A stretch of DNA of 64,000 nt from Muntiacus reevesi (GCF_963930625.1 NC_089250.1:199057932-199121931), one strand, 5' to 3'. Shown: positions 10,024 through 21,909, numbered from the stretch's first letter. Translations and numbers: made by a program. The notes: a model not told the origin generated them from the letters alone.

Positions 10024-10790
10024 GAACTTTTTTATGTTGGAAAATAGTTGATTCACGATGTTGTGTTAGTTTCAGCTGTGCTTACGTGCTCAGTTACTCA
10101 GTCATGTCTGATTCCGTGACCCCATGGACTGTAGCCCGCCAGGCTCCTCCATCCATGGAATTTTCCAGGCTAGAATACTGGAGTGGGTTGGCATTTCCTT
10201 CTCTGGGGGATCTTCCTGACCCAGGGATTGAACCTATATCTCCTGCATTGGCAGGCAGATTCTTTACCATTGCGCCATCTGGGAAGCCAGTTTCAGGTAT
10301 ATGGCAAAGTGATTTAAAGTATCTATGTATACATATATCTATTCTTTTTCAGGTTCTTTTCCCATATAGATTATTACAGAATATTAAGGATAGTTCTCTG
10401 TGTTATACGTAGGTCCTTGTTGATTATCTGTTTTATATATAGCAGTGTGGCTATACCAATCGCAACTCCCAATACATTCCTCCTCCCCACCTCTCCCTCT
10501 TGACAACCACAAGCCCACCTCTAACTCTCTGAGTCTTTTTCTCTCCTGTAAACAAGTTCGCCTGCATCATTTTATTGGATTCCACATTTAAGTAGTATCG
10601 TATGTAATTTGTCTTTGTCTGACTTCACTTACTATGATAATCTCTAGGTCCATCTATGTTGCTGCAAATGGTATTATTTCATCCTTTTTAATGGCTGAGC
10701 AATATTCCATCATGTGTCTGTATCACGTCTTCTTTATCCATTCATTTGTTAATGGACATTTATCAAATGCATTTTTAAATGGTTTGATTT
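10024..10790 (-). repeat. Artiodactyl L1 3' region, split by a SINE
   Basis: Antisense L1 3' UTR landmarks appear in order: 'aaaatagttgattcacgatg', 'gttagtttcag' (then a SINE), 'tttcaggtatatggcaaag', 'tagttctctgtgttatacg', 'gtctttgtctgacttcactt', and 'ggctgagcaatattccatca'. The copy is 5'-truncated at about 10,790. Confidence 0.85.
10084..10288 (-). repeat. Bov-tA SINE nested in L1
   Basis: Antisense Bov-tA from 'gtgctcagttactcagtcat' to 'ttctttaccattgcgccat' and 'ctgggaagcc'. The L1 text 'gtttcag' occurs on both sides, as expected for a target-site duplication. Confidence 0.92.
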
Positions 10791-11280
10791 CTTTCTGCCT
10801 CTACACCAGCATCATTTTCATATCTTTCTATTTTCATCTTGTCTATGTTTTTGTTTCATGATGTCTGCCTTTTTCTTCCATTTTGTTGAAAGTACAAAGC
10901 AAATGCTATTGGAATTGACTTCTATTTCCTTTGGTAAATCACTTTCAAAAGCATAATTGTGCTCTATCCATTATGATGCAGTTTTCATAGGCTTCATACT
11001 TTTATCTTTTTATCATTTTTAATTCATGAGAGTCCCAGTCCAGGTCTGGCATTTCCTCCCAAGGAGAAAGCAGTGATTTCTCCTTATGATTTTCCTCCAC
11101 GTGGATCCTGAGCTGGAAGATTTTGCAGGTTCCTGGATTGAGTACCCTGAGGGGCAGAGAAGGAAGGTGAGGCCACGGATGGTCCTAGCACTGCGTTGTG
11201 TCTTCTCCACAATTAACCAGGCCACCAGCATAGGCTTCAAACACTCTAGATGTCCAGACCTCTCAAAACCAGTGAGGGTT
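10791..11280. other. Mostly unique sequence
   Basis: No family is recognised. Open frames on both strands at 11,019-11,493 partly overlap the repeat that follows and are not credible genes. Confidence 0.35.
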
Positions 11281-11700
11281 ATAAGACTCAAGACTTTTTT
11301 GTGTGCGAGTGACATTAAAACAAACTCAGGCTGGCTTGAGCAAAAGAGAACTTTTTATCTCACATCACTGAAAACTTCAGGGGTCATTTGGGCTTCAGAT
11401 CTGGCTGATACAGGGATTAACAGCGCATCAAGCCTCTGTCTTTCCTCTGCCCCGTGCGCTGACTTCATTCTCAGGCTCCCTGCAGGGGCATGATGCCTGC
11501 CGCAGCGTCAGCCCTCGTATCCTTGTGATTCTGAATACACCAAAGAGAATATTTTCTTCTCTCCCAGCATTCCCAGGAAATGTCTGGTTGTAGATTCATT
11601 GGCTTCAGTTGGATCACATGCTCACCTTTGAACCACTCATCACATCTAAGAGGTGGAATATTCCCATTTCTCAAGCAGGGTTTGGAATCTGCCCCATGCA
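11281..11700. repeat. Unassigned old interspersed repeat
   Basis: The stretch 'ggcttgagcaaaagagaact' followed by 'ttatctcacatcactgaaaa' and 'cttcaggggtcatttgggct' recalls a widespread mammalian repeat whose name I cannot fix. It is diverged and non-coding. Confidence 0.4.
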
Positions 11701-12000
11701 AATCCTACAAAAGAAACGTTGGGTTAGGTTAGTATAAAAAACAGTGAATGAATGGTAGTGACACAGACAATAGATGCCCACTGTAGAAGGCTTTTCCACT
11801 TAATTCTGTGAAACCACTCTCCTTCCTCAGAGTGGTAAGTAGTGAACTGGCCCAGCAAGAAGGTGATGTACAATTGGGTAGATCGTGTACTGTACAACCA
11901 TGTCACCTTTAAAGGATCCCAAGTCATATCGTAGACATTATAGATCTGTGTAACTTTTATGGCTTCCCAACAGACAGAAGTATTATTGCATAAAGATACC
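11701..12000. other. Unique sequence, nothing recognised
   Basis: No repeat or gene was recognised in this stretch. The 121-codon minus-strand frame 11,724-12,089 ends inside the neighbouring SINE. Confidence 0.35.
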
Positions 12001-12001
12001 A

Positions 12002-12215
12002 TATTGGTTAGGTGTGCATGCTCAGTTGTGTCTCTTTGCAATGGATTGTAGCCCACCAGGCTCCTCTGCCCATGAGATTCTTGGGGCAAGAATACTAAAG
12101 TGGGTTGCTGTTTCCCACTCCAAGGGAGCTTCCTGACCCAGGGATCAAACCCACGTCTCCTGCATCTTTTGCAATGGCAGGCAGATTCTTTACCACTGTG
12201 CCACCTGGGAAGCCC
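12002..12215 (-). repeat. Bov-tA SINE
   Basis: Antisense Bov-tA with 'tagcccaccaggctcctct', 'gacccagggatcaaaccca' and 'ttctttaccactgtgccacc'. A short duplication 'aaag(a/g)tacc' flanks it at 11,993-12,001 and 12,216-12,224. Confidence 0.9.
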
Positions 12216-12490
12216 AAAGGTACCTTACAGGCTGACATCAAATGGTAGGCGTCGAGAGGTATAGTTTACTCAGAGGTTCTTTCTACAAGCTGTAATTGCT
12301 TTCCTTAAGCTACTAGTCCTGGTGCAGTTTCTTTAGCTTATTTTTGCATGTTTCAGTATGTAAATCCTCAATCCTGTGTCACTTCCAGAAATAGAAATCC
12401 CATTGCTGATAAAGGATTATTCTTGTCGCCTGGCCCTGAAACATATACCTTCCCTAAGAAACCAAAGTTTTTCCCATCCCTTAAAAAAAA
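12216..12490. other. Unique sequence, nothing recognised
   Basis: No repeat or gene is recognised between two minus-strand SINEs. Confidence 0.35.
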
Positions 12491-12694
12491 ATTTAGTTGC
12501 TCCGTCATGCCCTACTCTTTGCAACGCCCATGGACTATAGCCTGCCAGGCTCCTCTGTCCGTGGGATTCTTGAGGCAAGAATACTAGAGTGGGTTGCCAT
12601 TCCCTTCTCCAGGGGATCTTCCTGATTCAGGGATTGAACCCAGCTCTCCTGCACTGCCGGCAGATTCTTTACTGTCTGAGCCCCCAGTGAAGCT
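12491..12694 (-). repeat. Bov-tA SINE, diverged
   Basis: Antisense Bov-tA reading 'ctatagcctgccaggctcct', 'gattcagggattgaaccca' and 'cggcagattctttactgtct'. The 3' tail is preceded by an A-run at 12,483-12,491, which may be left over from the target. Confidence 0.88.
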
Positions 12695-13030
12695 TCTCTT
12701 ACTGCTTAGTTGTTGACCACTTCTGGTGGTAAAGAGTGGTGGGAAGTCCATTCTGGGGTAGGTGGATTAGGCTCTGGAAGAAAAGGAGAGGTTCATATCC
12801 ACTTCCATCTGTTAGCTGACGTGTCATCAAGTCAGCAGTGACCTTAAAGTGCCCCAGAAAGCGGTAGTCTTGATTGTTCTCTGCCTTGGGCATGTCGTGT
12901 GTCTCCTCTGGGCCTTTACATGAAGAAGCAGGGCTGGGTCATTTCTGAAGGTTTTTTGCAGCTTTCAGCTGATGCCTTGGGATGTCATTCCAAGGAAGAG
13001 TAGAAACATTTCAACAGATGCTACATAGTC
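12695..13030. other. Unique sequence, nothing recognised
   Basis: No repeat or gene recognised. A 64-codon minus-strand frame at 12,699-12,893 has no recognisable domain. Confidence 0.35.
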
Positions 13031-13440
13031 TCAATAACAACCCTTTATTCATTGATACTGTATATGAGGCACTGCCCTAGGTCTTTTATACCCTAATATT
13101 AACTACATCAGTTAATCCTTACATCTCTGCAGGCATATATTACTATCACTTCCACTTTATACTTATTTATGTGGCTGCCTCGGGTCTTAGTTGCCTCATG
13201 CAGGATCTTTCACTGCAGCACATGGACCCCTAGTTGTGGTGCATGGGCTCGGCTGCTCCACAGCATGTGGGACCCTAGTTCCCTGACCAGGGATCGAACC
13301 CATGTCCCTGTATTGCAAGGCAGATTCTTAACCACCAAACCACGAGGGAAATCCCTCACCCCCATTTCATAAGTGAGGAAAGGTAGAGAGATTGAATGAC
13401 ACCTGTTTGTATAATAAAAATTCAGTTTGCCCTCATACCC
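13031..13440 (-). repeat. MIR remnant split by a CHR SINE
   Basis: The left part reads 'cagttaatccttacatctct' like the antisense MIR 'actcatttaatcctcacaac'. The right part reads 'cccatttcataagtgaggaa' then 'gtagagagattgaatgacac'. A CHR SINE separates them. Confidence 0.75.
13163..13354 (-). repeat. CHR-type tRNA-Glu SINE
   Basis: It begins with the antisense A-rich tail 'ttatttatgtggctgcc', followed by 'cgggtcttagttgcctcatg', 'ccctgaccagggatcgaacc' (antisense B box) and ends 'accacgagggaaatcc'. Confidence 0.9.
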
Positions 13441-13534
13441 GTGACTTTATGTGAGATTTCCTGAGTATAGTGATAAAAAATAATATCGATTTTAATGACT
13501 GACATCTGTACACCAAAAGTGGATGAGCATGAGA

Positions 13535-13730
13535 CATGGATCAGACAGGGCTGCGTTCAGATTGGCCTTTGTTCCTTAATTCCTCTAACCGCCAGCTCTT
13601 ACGTTCTCTTCTGTAAAGTGGAGATGGTAACACTTGCCTCATGGTCAGGAGGATAAAATGAGTTGATATGACCACTTGGCAATGATATAAGCTCTCAAGA
13701 AATGCTTCTCCTTGATTATTTACATGTTAT
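13535..13730 (+). repeat. MIR remnant
   Basis: The text 'ttctcttctgtaaagtggag' followed by 'taacacttgcctcatggtc' and 'ggataaaatgagttgatatg' follows the 3' half of MIR. Confidence 0.75.
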
Positions 13731-13739
13731 TTACTTTTA

Positions 13740-14485
13740 ACTTGGGTTTCCGCAGTTGTAATTTTTCACATAAATGAATATGAACTCTACTTGTTCCACA
13801 TTTCTGGCATCTTTCTGCATGTGTGTTATCCAGCCACCATTTTCTTTCTCCCAGCCTTTGCATGATTTCCCTTTAAGAAAACCTTCTTGTTATTTCCACT
13901 GGAGTCTCTAGATGAGTATTTGAGATGATTTTAAAGCATAAACAGTGGAAAATGCGTTAATATCATTTCCTTTCCAGCCCCATTTCAAATGAAAGGAAAA
14001 TGCGTTTGGGGAAAAATTCACTTACAACTTTGGCCAGATGCCCAAACTCTCAGAAGGGCCTGACAAACAGCAAAGTTTAACTCTCTCTAAATAAAATCCC
14101 CATGTCTCTGATTCTGCACTGGGGAAAGCTCTTACAGCGACCCATTTGCTAATGATAGCCCGGACATCGATAATGGAATGTGAAAGACAATCTTCTAATC
14201 AATTTTTTTTTTCTGCTGGTTTAGATTAAAGCACAGAAAATGCCCAACTGCTCCATCTGCTTTCTCTAAGATTTCTGGTGGGTTGAAGCCCAATTATGGC
14301 TGCCTTATCCATTTTTAATAATCTACTTATGATCATGCAAACACAGGGTGTGATTATACCCACGTCGGTTTCTGTTTCAGAGCTTCCATTTCCATCCATA
14401 ATTAATAAGCCACTCGGTGCATTGGAGGGGAGCTGAAGGAGAGGATGTGAGGGATTCGTAAGTAGGTAGGATAGCTTTTTCCATT
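13740..14485. other. Repeat-free block, candidate conserved non-coding element
   Basis: About 750 bases with no recognisable repeat in a region otherwise full of them. The central part (13,970-14,440) is AT-rich and holds 'tttgctaatgatagcccgga', 'tttttaataatctacttatg' and 'ccataattaataagcc', with several TAAT cores that homeodomain proteins could bind. No credible open frame is present. Conservation cannot be tested here, so an enhancer role is inference only. Confidence 0.35.
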
Positions 14486-14489
14486 GTCG

Positions 14490-14650
14490 TTCATTCATTC
14501 ATTTTACAAACCTTTCCTGACATCTCCAGCATGCTGGGCGTGGGGCTAGACACCAAAGTTAGAAGAATAACATGCGCTGGGCCCCCTCAAGCACGCGTGG
14601 GCTGTCAAGGAGGGTGTGTAAGCACCTACATTCGTGGTGTGAACTGTGAT
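14490..14650 (-). repeat. L2 LINE 3' fragment
   Basis: It starts with the antisense L2 tail 'ttcattcattcattttac' and continues 'gcatgctgggcgtggggct', like the L2 'tgtgccaggcactg' region reversed. Confidence 0.6.
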
Positions 14651-14834
14651 TGTTTTTCCACCAGAAAATTCAGCCGCTGAGACAACAAAATTCTTTGTTC
14701 TCAAATTATGAAGTATAGGATAATTAGATTACTATATTATTATAAATATAATTCTAAGAAGGCCTATTTTAGAATCACTTTCTTTTGTTTCAGGGTGAGT
14801 GAGCTGTTCTGGGGAGGCAGTCAATTTAGTGAGG

Positions 14835-14990
14835 AGGCTAGAGTTGCTTTAAAGAGCTTTAAAGTCACCCTCAGACAGCCGGGGTTCAAGTCCCTGCTTT
14901 GTACTGTGTGACCTTAGACAAGCTCCTTTCCCTCTCTGAGCCTGTTTCTGCATTGCACAATGAGGGAAATGCCCTCCTTGCTGGGCTTCT
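14835..14990 (+). repeat. MIR remnant
   Basis: The text 'ggggttcaagtccctgcttt', 'gtactgtgtgaccttagac' and 'ctctctgagcctgtttctgc' follows the 5' half of MIR. Confidence 0.8.
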
Positions 14991-15510
14991 CTGCGATGAT
15001 GTACTGAATTCATTGGCTGGATTGTAAAGGGCTCCTTCAGTGTAATAAAGAAAACCCCAAATCTTGCTGATCAGAAATATGATAAAACCACTCTGTTCTT
15101 GGTTTCCGATTTTGTCTCTCCACCTAATGATCCCAGTCAAATATTACCCAAGAAGACCCTTCCTGACCCTTCACACTCCCTAGCACAGAGTGTTTGGTAA
15201 CATTCACGGTACATGTTCTTGTTTGCAAACAATGCAGACTGCCTCTAATAATTCTTAGCACTAAGGGGATCTGTGGGGAAAGACATTGAGAACTCGTAAA
15301 TTTGCAGAAGGCTAGATAACTGAATTTAGTACATGTTCTGTGATTCTTTACTGAAAATGTAATTGAATCAGTAGTTTACTGCTCATTCTCATGGTCGGGT
15401 ATTCCAGCTGCCAGATCTCCTGACAGCCTTTCCGGGCTGCCTGCCCTCTTGCTTCAAAGACTTCCTTGTTGGGGCCAAAGTGGTCTTCTCCTGTCAAAGC
15501 TAACTTCCTT
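14991..15510. other. Mostly unique sequence
   Basis: No firm repeat. The text 'gaagacccttcctgaccctt' at about 15,152 hints at an L2 fragment, too short to call. Confidence 0.35.
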
Positions 15511-15511
15511 T

Positions 15512-15957
15512 TTTTTTAAAATTGGAGGATAATTATTTCACAATGTTGTGTTGGTCTCTGCCATACAACAGCGTGAATCAGCCATAAGTACACATATGGC
15601 CCCTCCCTCCTGAAGCTCCCCCCATCCCCCCCAACCCCTCTAGGTCATCACAGAGCACCGGGCTGAGCTCCCTGTTGAGCTCCCCGTGTCATATAGCAGC
15701 TTCCCATCAGCGGTGTGTTTTACGTATGGTAATGTGTATGTTTCAATGCTACTCCCTCAATTCATCCCACTCTCTCCTGCCTCTGTTGTGTCTGCAAATC
15801 TATTGCCTACATCTGCATCTCTGTTCCTGCCTTGCAAATACCTTGCAGCACCATCTTTCTAGACTCTGTAAATATGCATTCATATATTTGTTTTCTCTTT
15901 CCGACTTACTTCATTCTGTGTAACAGGCTCTAGGATCATCCACCTCACTACAACTGC
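15512..15957 (-). repeat. Artiodactyl L1 3' end
   Basis: It opens with 'aaaattggaggataattatt', then 'ttgtgttggtctctgccata', 'tgaatcagccataagtac' and 'ttctgtgtaacaggctctag'. This is the antisense of the bovine-type L1 3' UTR, the same family as at the right edge of the window but more diverged. Confidence 0.85.
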
Positions 15958-15959
15958 AG

Positions 15960-16284
15960 AATTGGCTTAGTCCAACTTAGAGGAAGTCTCTCCTTCCCTT
16001 CAGAATTCCCACTGCCAGTCTAGATGGAAAACTCTGGCAATCTGTAGCCTGTGATTTATGGCTGCATTAAACCTACAAACATTCATCTCTGGCAGAAACT
16101 GAGCAGTCCCAAGTGAAATGGCAGGAACCAAATGCTTTATTTCCAAGGAAGGAGACTTATTTTCCACTGGTCGGAAGGTTTCTTGGGGGAGGGGTGGTTG
16201 ACCTAAGACCCCATGGTAGGTGGGGTGGGCAGGTGGAGAGTGAGCCTCCAGGTGGTTACAGACCCGAAGAGTTTTGATGATGTG
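15960..16284. other. Unique sequence, nothing recognised
   Basis: No repeat or gene is recognised. Confidence 0.35.
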
Positions 16285-16706
16285 CCCCAGATCCTTCCAG
16301 CCTGCTCCCTACCCTGAGCCCGCCACGGGGCTCGTCCTTAAACATCCAGCACACACCTGCCTCAAGACCTTCCCACTGGCTGTTTGTACTGGAATGCTCT
16401 GCCCGATTAGCCACGTGACTTGCTTCCCTCTTTCGCTCAAATCCCTGTTTCACTGTGAGTGAGACTCCCCCGAACATTATTTAAAATTACAGCCTCCCCC
16501 ACCCTATGCACATCAGAACTCCCCATCCTGCTTCCGTACTTTATTTTCTTCGTTGTAATTATGACTTTACACTATATAATTTACTCTAGGGGAGTCTCTC
16601 TCCCTTTAGGCAGGAATTACCATTAGCTTTGCTCACTGCTGTCCTCAGCACCTAGAACCACCCCTGCTATATGTTAGGCTCCCAGGAAGTATTTGTGGAC
16701 GGAATG
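16285..16706 (+). repeat. L2 LINE 3' end
   Basis: Landmarks of the L2 3' region occur in order: 'ggaatgctctgcccgatta', 'atttaaaattacagcctccc', 'ctgtcctcagcacctagaac' and the terminal 'ggaagtatttgtggacggaa'. L2 is an ancient mammalian LINE, and this copy is non-coding. Confidence 0.8.
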
Positions 16707-17129
16707 GATGAGACAGCCCTAGTGTTGTCCTGGGCTTTGGATGTGCATGTTGCTTTTCTGGCCCCCAGAACCCCAGCCCACTCTGGGGCCCCATCAGTGA
16801 CACTAGGCTTGCAGGCACCCTCCTCCTCACCCTTGTCTCAGCTTGTGGCTGAATCCAGTTGGCGGCTGCTGCTGAACGTGTTGACCCCTGGGCAGGTGGT
16901 TTATGTTTCAGAGGGGCCTGGGTATAGGGTTATGCCCTGGGATGTCTGGGAGGTGAGGTGACAGGAACACTGGGATCCTCAGAGCAGCTTCGGTCCTCTG
17001 TCTTCTTAGTAGATAGGCATCTGCACCATCATCTGAATACGAGTTTGTTTTTAGTCCAGAGCTGGGGAGGGAGCCTCCTTCCAGGAGTTGTGGGTCAATG
17101 GAACATAATAAAATACGAAACTCCTACCA
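16707..17129. other. Unique GC-richer sequence
   Basis: No repeat recognised. A 96-codon plus-strand frame (16,671-16,961) begins inside the L2 tail and shows no recognisable domain, so I do not call a gene. Confidence 0.35.
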
Positions 17130-17885
17130 TGGCCTCCAAGATCTCGGTTATTGTTGACTTCTGTGGCCTCTGGCTCACAACCCCCTCACCAGAGCCACAG
17201 GGGTCCCCTCTGCTTCCTGAACCCCTGAGCTCCTTTCCTGCCTCAGGGCCTTTGCACTTGATTCCTAGAGTAAGCTCTCTGCTCCCCAGTCCTGATTCCC
17301 TCCCATCATTCAGACTGGAGCCCAGTGTATCTACTGGAGAGACCTTTCTAAAGTAGCCTCTCCTGCCTGTGTGTTTTCTTCATGACATATTTCACTTACT
17401 TGTGTAATTTCCATGACTTGTCTCTCCATCGCTACCTTGGGAATGTGAGCTCTATGGAGTGGGCTGGGGGCTGGGGGGAGTTCATTTATGATTGTAGCTT
17501 CAATACCTGCCACCGCACCCTGCACTTAATTGGTCCTCAGTAAACAACCAGTCCATCCTAAAGGAGATCAGTCCTGGGTGTTCATTGGAAGGACTGATGT
17601 TGAAGCTGAAACTCCAATACTTTGGCCACCTGATGCAAAGAGCTGACTCATTTGAAAAGACCCTGATGCTGGGAAAGACTAAGGGCAGGAGGAGAAGGGG
17701 ATGACAGAGGATGAGATGGTTGGATGGCATCACTGACTCAATGGACATGGGTTTGGGTGGACTCCGAGCATTGGAGATGGACAGGGAGGCCTGGCATGCT
17801 GTGGTTCATGGGGTCACAGAGCTGGACACGACTGAGCGACTGAACTGAACTGAAACATTCATCAGATGAATAAATGAATGAATGC
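17130..17885 (+). repeat. L2 LINE 3' end split by BovB
   Basis: L2 landmarks include 'cctcagggcctttgcacttg', 'gaatgtgagctctatggag' and 'aattggtcctcagtaaac'. After a BovB insertion the tail resumes as 'attcatcagatgaataaatg' with an 'aatgaatgaatg' end. Confidence 0.82.
17546..17853 (+). mobile_element. BovB LINE 3' end, 5'-truncated
   Basis: About 300 bases of the BovB 3' end: 'aaggagatcagtcctgggtg', 'tactttggccacctgatgc', 'ggatgagatggttggatggc' and the 3' terminus 'cgactgagcgactgaactga'. It encodes only the last, decayed part of the BovB protein and lies inside an L2 remnant. Confidence 0.92.
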
Positions 17886-18439
17886 ACCAGCAGGCCTACT
17901 AGGCATTCTTGTCTTAGGATCTAAAGGTAACTGGTGTGGCTATGTTTCTCATTCATGAGGCAGGATTCTCCTTAGTTTCTTTGAAGAGAGTCGGCAGCAA
18001 CAGTTGCAGACTGGTAGGATGTGGAGCTAGATGCAGCCTGTGGATTTGTTGAAGGGGGTTGATTGGCTTCCTGCAGTGTTTAAAAGGCAGACTACCGGGG
18101 CACCTGTTATTCTTGTAATCCCAGCTGTTTAGCATCAGTTGTCTTACACTCTTCCCATCTCACATATCTCTGTTACCTGCCTGGCTCCTGCAGCATTCGA
18201 GCTTACCTACCCTAGACTGTTGGATCATTTTGGACTCAGAACGCAAGACACCTTTCCTGGCTTTTACAGCTGTCCTCATGGATCCAAGTCTATTCTCAGG
18301 AAGCTGACTGGGGAACCAGTCTTCTCACATGCCTCTGATGTTCCCGGGCTTGGCGTTCGGGGGATAGCAAGGTGTAGCTGCCGGCTTTCATCTTTGAAGG
18401 AGTTAAGCAAGGCTGACAGCTGAGAAGAAAAGAGAGTAA
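17886..18439. other. Unique sequence, nothing recognised
   Basis: No repeat family recognised. Open frames of 60-94 codons on both strands overlap each other and have no recognisable domain. Confidence 0.35.
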
Positions 18440-18580
18440 AGGTTTGGAACATCTCCTATGGGGATGCAAGAGGCAGCTCATGAGAGCAGGAAATGGGTCT
18501 GTTTTGTTCCATACTAATATCCTCTGCACTTAACGCAGCTTGGAAAACAGTGGATGCTGAGGAAATACTCAAGTACAATT
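18440..18580 (+). repeat. Possible L2 3' fragment
   Basis: The text 'gggtctgttttgttccatac' then 'atcctctgcacttaacgcag' resembles the L2 sequence 'gtctgttttgttcactgctg' and its following part. The match is weak. Confidence 0.4.
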
Positions 18581-20062
18581 TTTTAAATGACCCTGGCTAA
18601 AATGACAGTGCTTCCTTTTGAATTTACAGTATCTCTATTTAGCTAGGTTTTATTACTTTCCCCATCAGCTTGGTAAGAAAAGCAGAGAAAGCAGATGATG
18701 CTGACTTCTGTGTCCTGGGATGCCTTTAAAGATGCAGTGGGACAAAAGTAACAGTGTATGTGGGTGGCCCAATAAAAAATTCAACATACCTGCCAATACC
18801 AATGTATCCTAAGAATTTCCTGGTGCAAGCTTCCTATTCTCATCAATGTGAAGTTGACAGCTGACAACTCACTTGGGGCAGAAGGCCTTTGGGCCCTCAA
18901 GATGAAAGTGTGTTGTCAAGCCTTCTGCAATGTGTTCACCACTCATCCCCACCACAGGAATCCCACGATCTCTGTGCTACCATCCAGCTTTGTCATCCAC
19001 AAGTATGCTGTTTGCATCTCTGTCCCCACATCCACTTCCAGGACTCACACATCCTTGCACGTCCAGCCTCCTTCCCCGTGGTAATTAGTTCAGGGTACCA
19101 GCTGAACCATTAGTGTCTGTGGCAGGACTTTCCTGCCAGAGTCATCAGGACAACTTCATTTTTCTACTGAACTTGCTGGGCTGATAAGATGCTTGGCCCT
19201 GGCACGTGGATAAGGCTGTGAGGGAGTAGTGACTGGGAGGAGCAGAGAGGGGGCAAACCTGGGACTTCATCCAAACCCTCAGATCCAGCAGGGTCTGTGT
19301 GTTTCTATTTTGTGGCAAAAAATTCTCTCTTCATTTAAACCCTTTTGGTTTTGGTTTCTGTTGAGCTCGGCAGGGTTCCTTACTCATCAGAAAGACCCCC
19401 TCATCAGAGCTCTTGTGACCAGGTTTTAAGACTTTGTTACAAATGCACATTTGTTACCTGGAGCACAGGGTGCTGGACAGTGAGCAAGGTCAACTAAAGG
19501 CCACAAGAGAAAGGGAAACAGAAGTTAATTACTCACCAGTCCTGGAGGAAGTACGAGACACACCTCCAAGGGCCACGCGGGGAAGTCAAGGTAGGGTTCA
19601 GGCAGAGAGAGAGATAGGACCTGGGAAATACACCTTTTTTAGGGGCCATGTGTGGGGGTAATTTAGGGTTCCTAGGCTAAGACTGGATGGTCAATGTGAA
19701 GTAGAGGGAGTGAGATTTTGAAAAGTTCCACATGTGTCCTATCTAAGGGGCATACAAGTGAAAGGCCTTGGCAAGGGTGAGGGGCTGTTGGTGAAGTCAT
19801 ACGAGGAGCTTACATTTGCTTATGACTCTATGAGCTTTTATCTAGGACACGTGCTTGCATGTGGAGTCTAGTGTCAGAGTAAGGCCCCCACTGGCCACTT
19901 GACCAAACAAAATGGATGTCAACCAAGGCAGCAATACCATGGAGTAGCTTAACTAAACTCTCAATACCAGAGTAACTGTAAATATATAGCACAAATCTTT
20001 TAGTAAATCACGGTGGAAGTTGAAGTCTCAAGATAACCCATAAACTTAAAAAGTAAGAAAAG
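18581..20062. other. 1.5 kb without a recognisable repeat or gene
   Basis: This is one of the longest repeat-poor stretches in the window. Open frames of up to 78 codons overlap on shared DNA and show no domains. A GA-rich patch lies near 19,595-19,620. Confidence 0.4.
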
Positions 20063-20275
20063 GGGCTTCCTGGTTGTTCAGTGGCTAAGAATCAATGGTT
20101 CCAATGCAGGGCCCAGGTTTGATCCCTGTTCAAGGAACTAGATCCCACATGCTACAACTAAGAATTTGCCTGCCACAACTAAAGATACCGCACACCTCAA
20201 GAAAGATCAAAGATCCTGCATGCTGAAACTGACTTTGTGGAGCCAGATAAATAAATAAATAAATATTACCCCCAA
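20063..20275 (+). repeat. CHR-type tRNA SINE, old copy
   Basis: It begins 'ggggcttcctggttgttcag', holds 'caggtttgatccctgttca' (degraded B box), 'atgctacaactaagaattt' and ends in an 'ataaataaataaataaat' tail. Confidence 0.82.
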
Positions 20276-20925
20276 AAGTAAAAATATAGAGGGACTGACC
20301 ATCTTCTGATTCACACTGTCCCTTCATTCAAGGCCACACCAACATGCCCAACATACAATTTCTCTACTTCTAGAGGTGGTGATGTGATGGATGTTGGACT
20401 CAGTGATCGTCTGAATCAAGTATCATCCGGCTGAAAAGAGCAGAAACATTTAAAATAGGTAAAGCAGAAAAGGGTGATTTATTATAAAGTTATAGGGATA
20501 TTTCATAGAACCAAATATAGGCAAGATGACAGGACCTCAAGAAGAACTGTAGCCAGAAACTAAGGCAATAGTGACCTATTTGAGCAACTGGCAAACATGA
20601 ACTAGTATGTGTGATTCTCAGTTTGAAGTTCCCAGGATTGCTTACCTGCTGTAGTTTGAGCCAAATGTCTCTGTACTTGGTCCGGTCCAGATTAGGAGGT
20701 CAGGCTATTCAGTACAGACATGGCTGCAGGGGCCACTCCTGTAAGTGAAGGGGCGGCTTGCAGAAAGGGAGATGTAGATGAGCAGACAGCCCTGGGTATA
20801 TCCATTCTAGTGACTGAGTACATACAGATGACACATTTACTACTTCTTCTAGGAGCATGGCCCTCAAGACACTATGTGTAATAAGTAAACCCAAGTGCTG
20901 CTTTTTAAAGAAATGCAAAATAGAT
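20276..20925. other. Mostly unique, possible old repeat remnant
   Basis: The stretch 'gtgatttattataaagttat' near 20,475 recalls a common old mammalian repeat, but I cannot assign it. No credible coding region is seen. Confidence 0.35.
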
Positions 20926-21851
20926 CTCTGGATAGGTAAGTTGGGGGTAGGGGGAGAAAACTTGAATGCACAATATCAGAAAGACAAAACAGCAGATTTT
21001 AAAATATTGTATTTAAAATATACGTATTTTGCTTATTAAAAGGTAAAACCTAGTTTGAGCAAATGGTTTTCTAGGGAAGAAAATTGACTCAGGAAGATGG
21101 AGAAAAACTGAAAACATACTAACAACCATGGAATGTATTTGAAAATAATGTCTCCCCAATAGCTGCTAGACCAAAGAGATTCCATGTATGAATTAAATAA
21201 AATCTTCAAGGAACTTGAAAATTTATGCTATTCTAGATGTATAAAAATATAATGTTTATTTTACTAACAAGCAACTGGATTTCCCTGATACCAAATTCTG
21301 AGCACAAATGCAGAAAATCTGAATGATAAAGGAACAAATAATATCCAGCTAAATTAACACAAAGAAATATATACCTAGAGAATTTGTCAGGGAGCACTTA
21401 TTGTAGCCAAATAGAATTTCTTCCAAGAATTCCAGGAATGGCTTATTACGATGCTTCATAATACAATTAAAGCACTCTAGTGGGTAAAAAGAAAGAAAAC
21501 TTCACAATCAGCTGGATGACTTTTATATTAAGCTTTGATGGAAATCAGTGTCATTTCTGAAAACAAAATACTAAATTAGTACTAGTGGATAGTGTTTTTT
21601 ATTTATCTGACTAGATTTCTACATTATGTTTAAGCGGCATTTAAAGCCCACTGCAGTTATTTAGTATTGTTCTGGCAGGCACAGCCAATGCAATAAGACA
21701 AGAGAAAAGTGAAACTAGGCACAGATTCTGAAGTTACCTTTTTTTCATGATTAGCAGATGATGGTATTGTCTGCCCACAAAACCAGAGAATCAATCAACA
21801 GTCTAGGAACTAATGAGAAGGTTTCAAAGAGTTTGGCTAAGGGGAAGATAC

Positions 21852-21853
<2 letters not shown>

Positions 21854-21909
<56 letters not shown>
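21854..21909. repeat. (CA)n microsatellite, about 27 units
   Basis: An uninterrupted CA run lies in the old L1. Perfect runs of this length are usually length-polymorphic in populations. Confidence 0.97.

Noticed and set aside
21752..21772. LADD catalytic motif suggesting a reverse-transcriptase gene
   Set aside because: It lies in a heavily decayed L1 with stops on both sides; not a functional gene.
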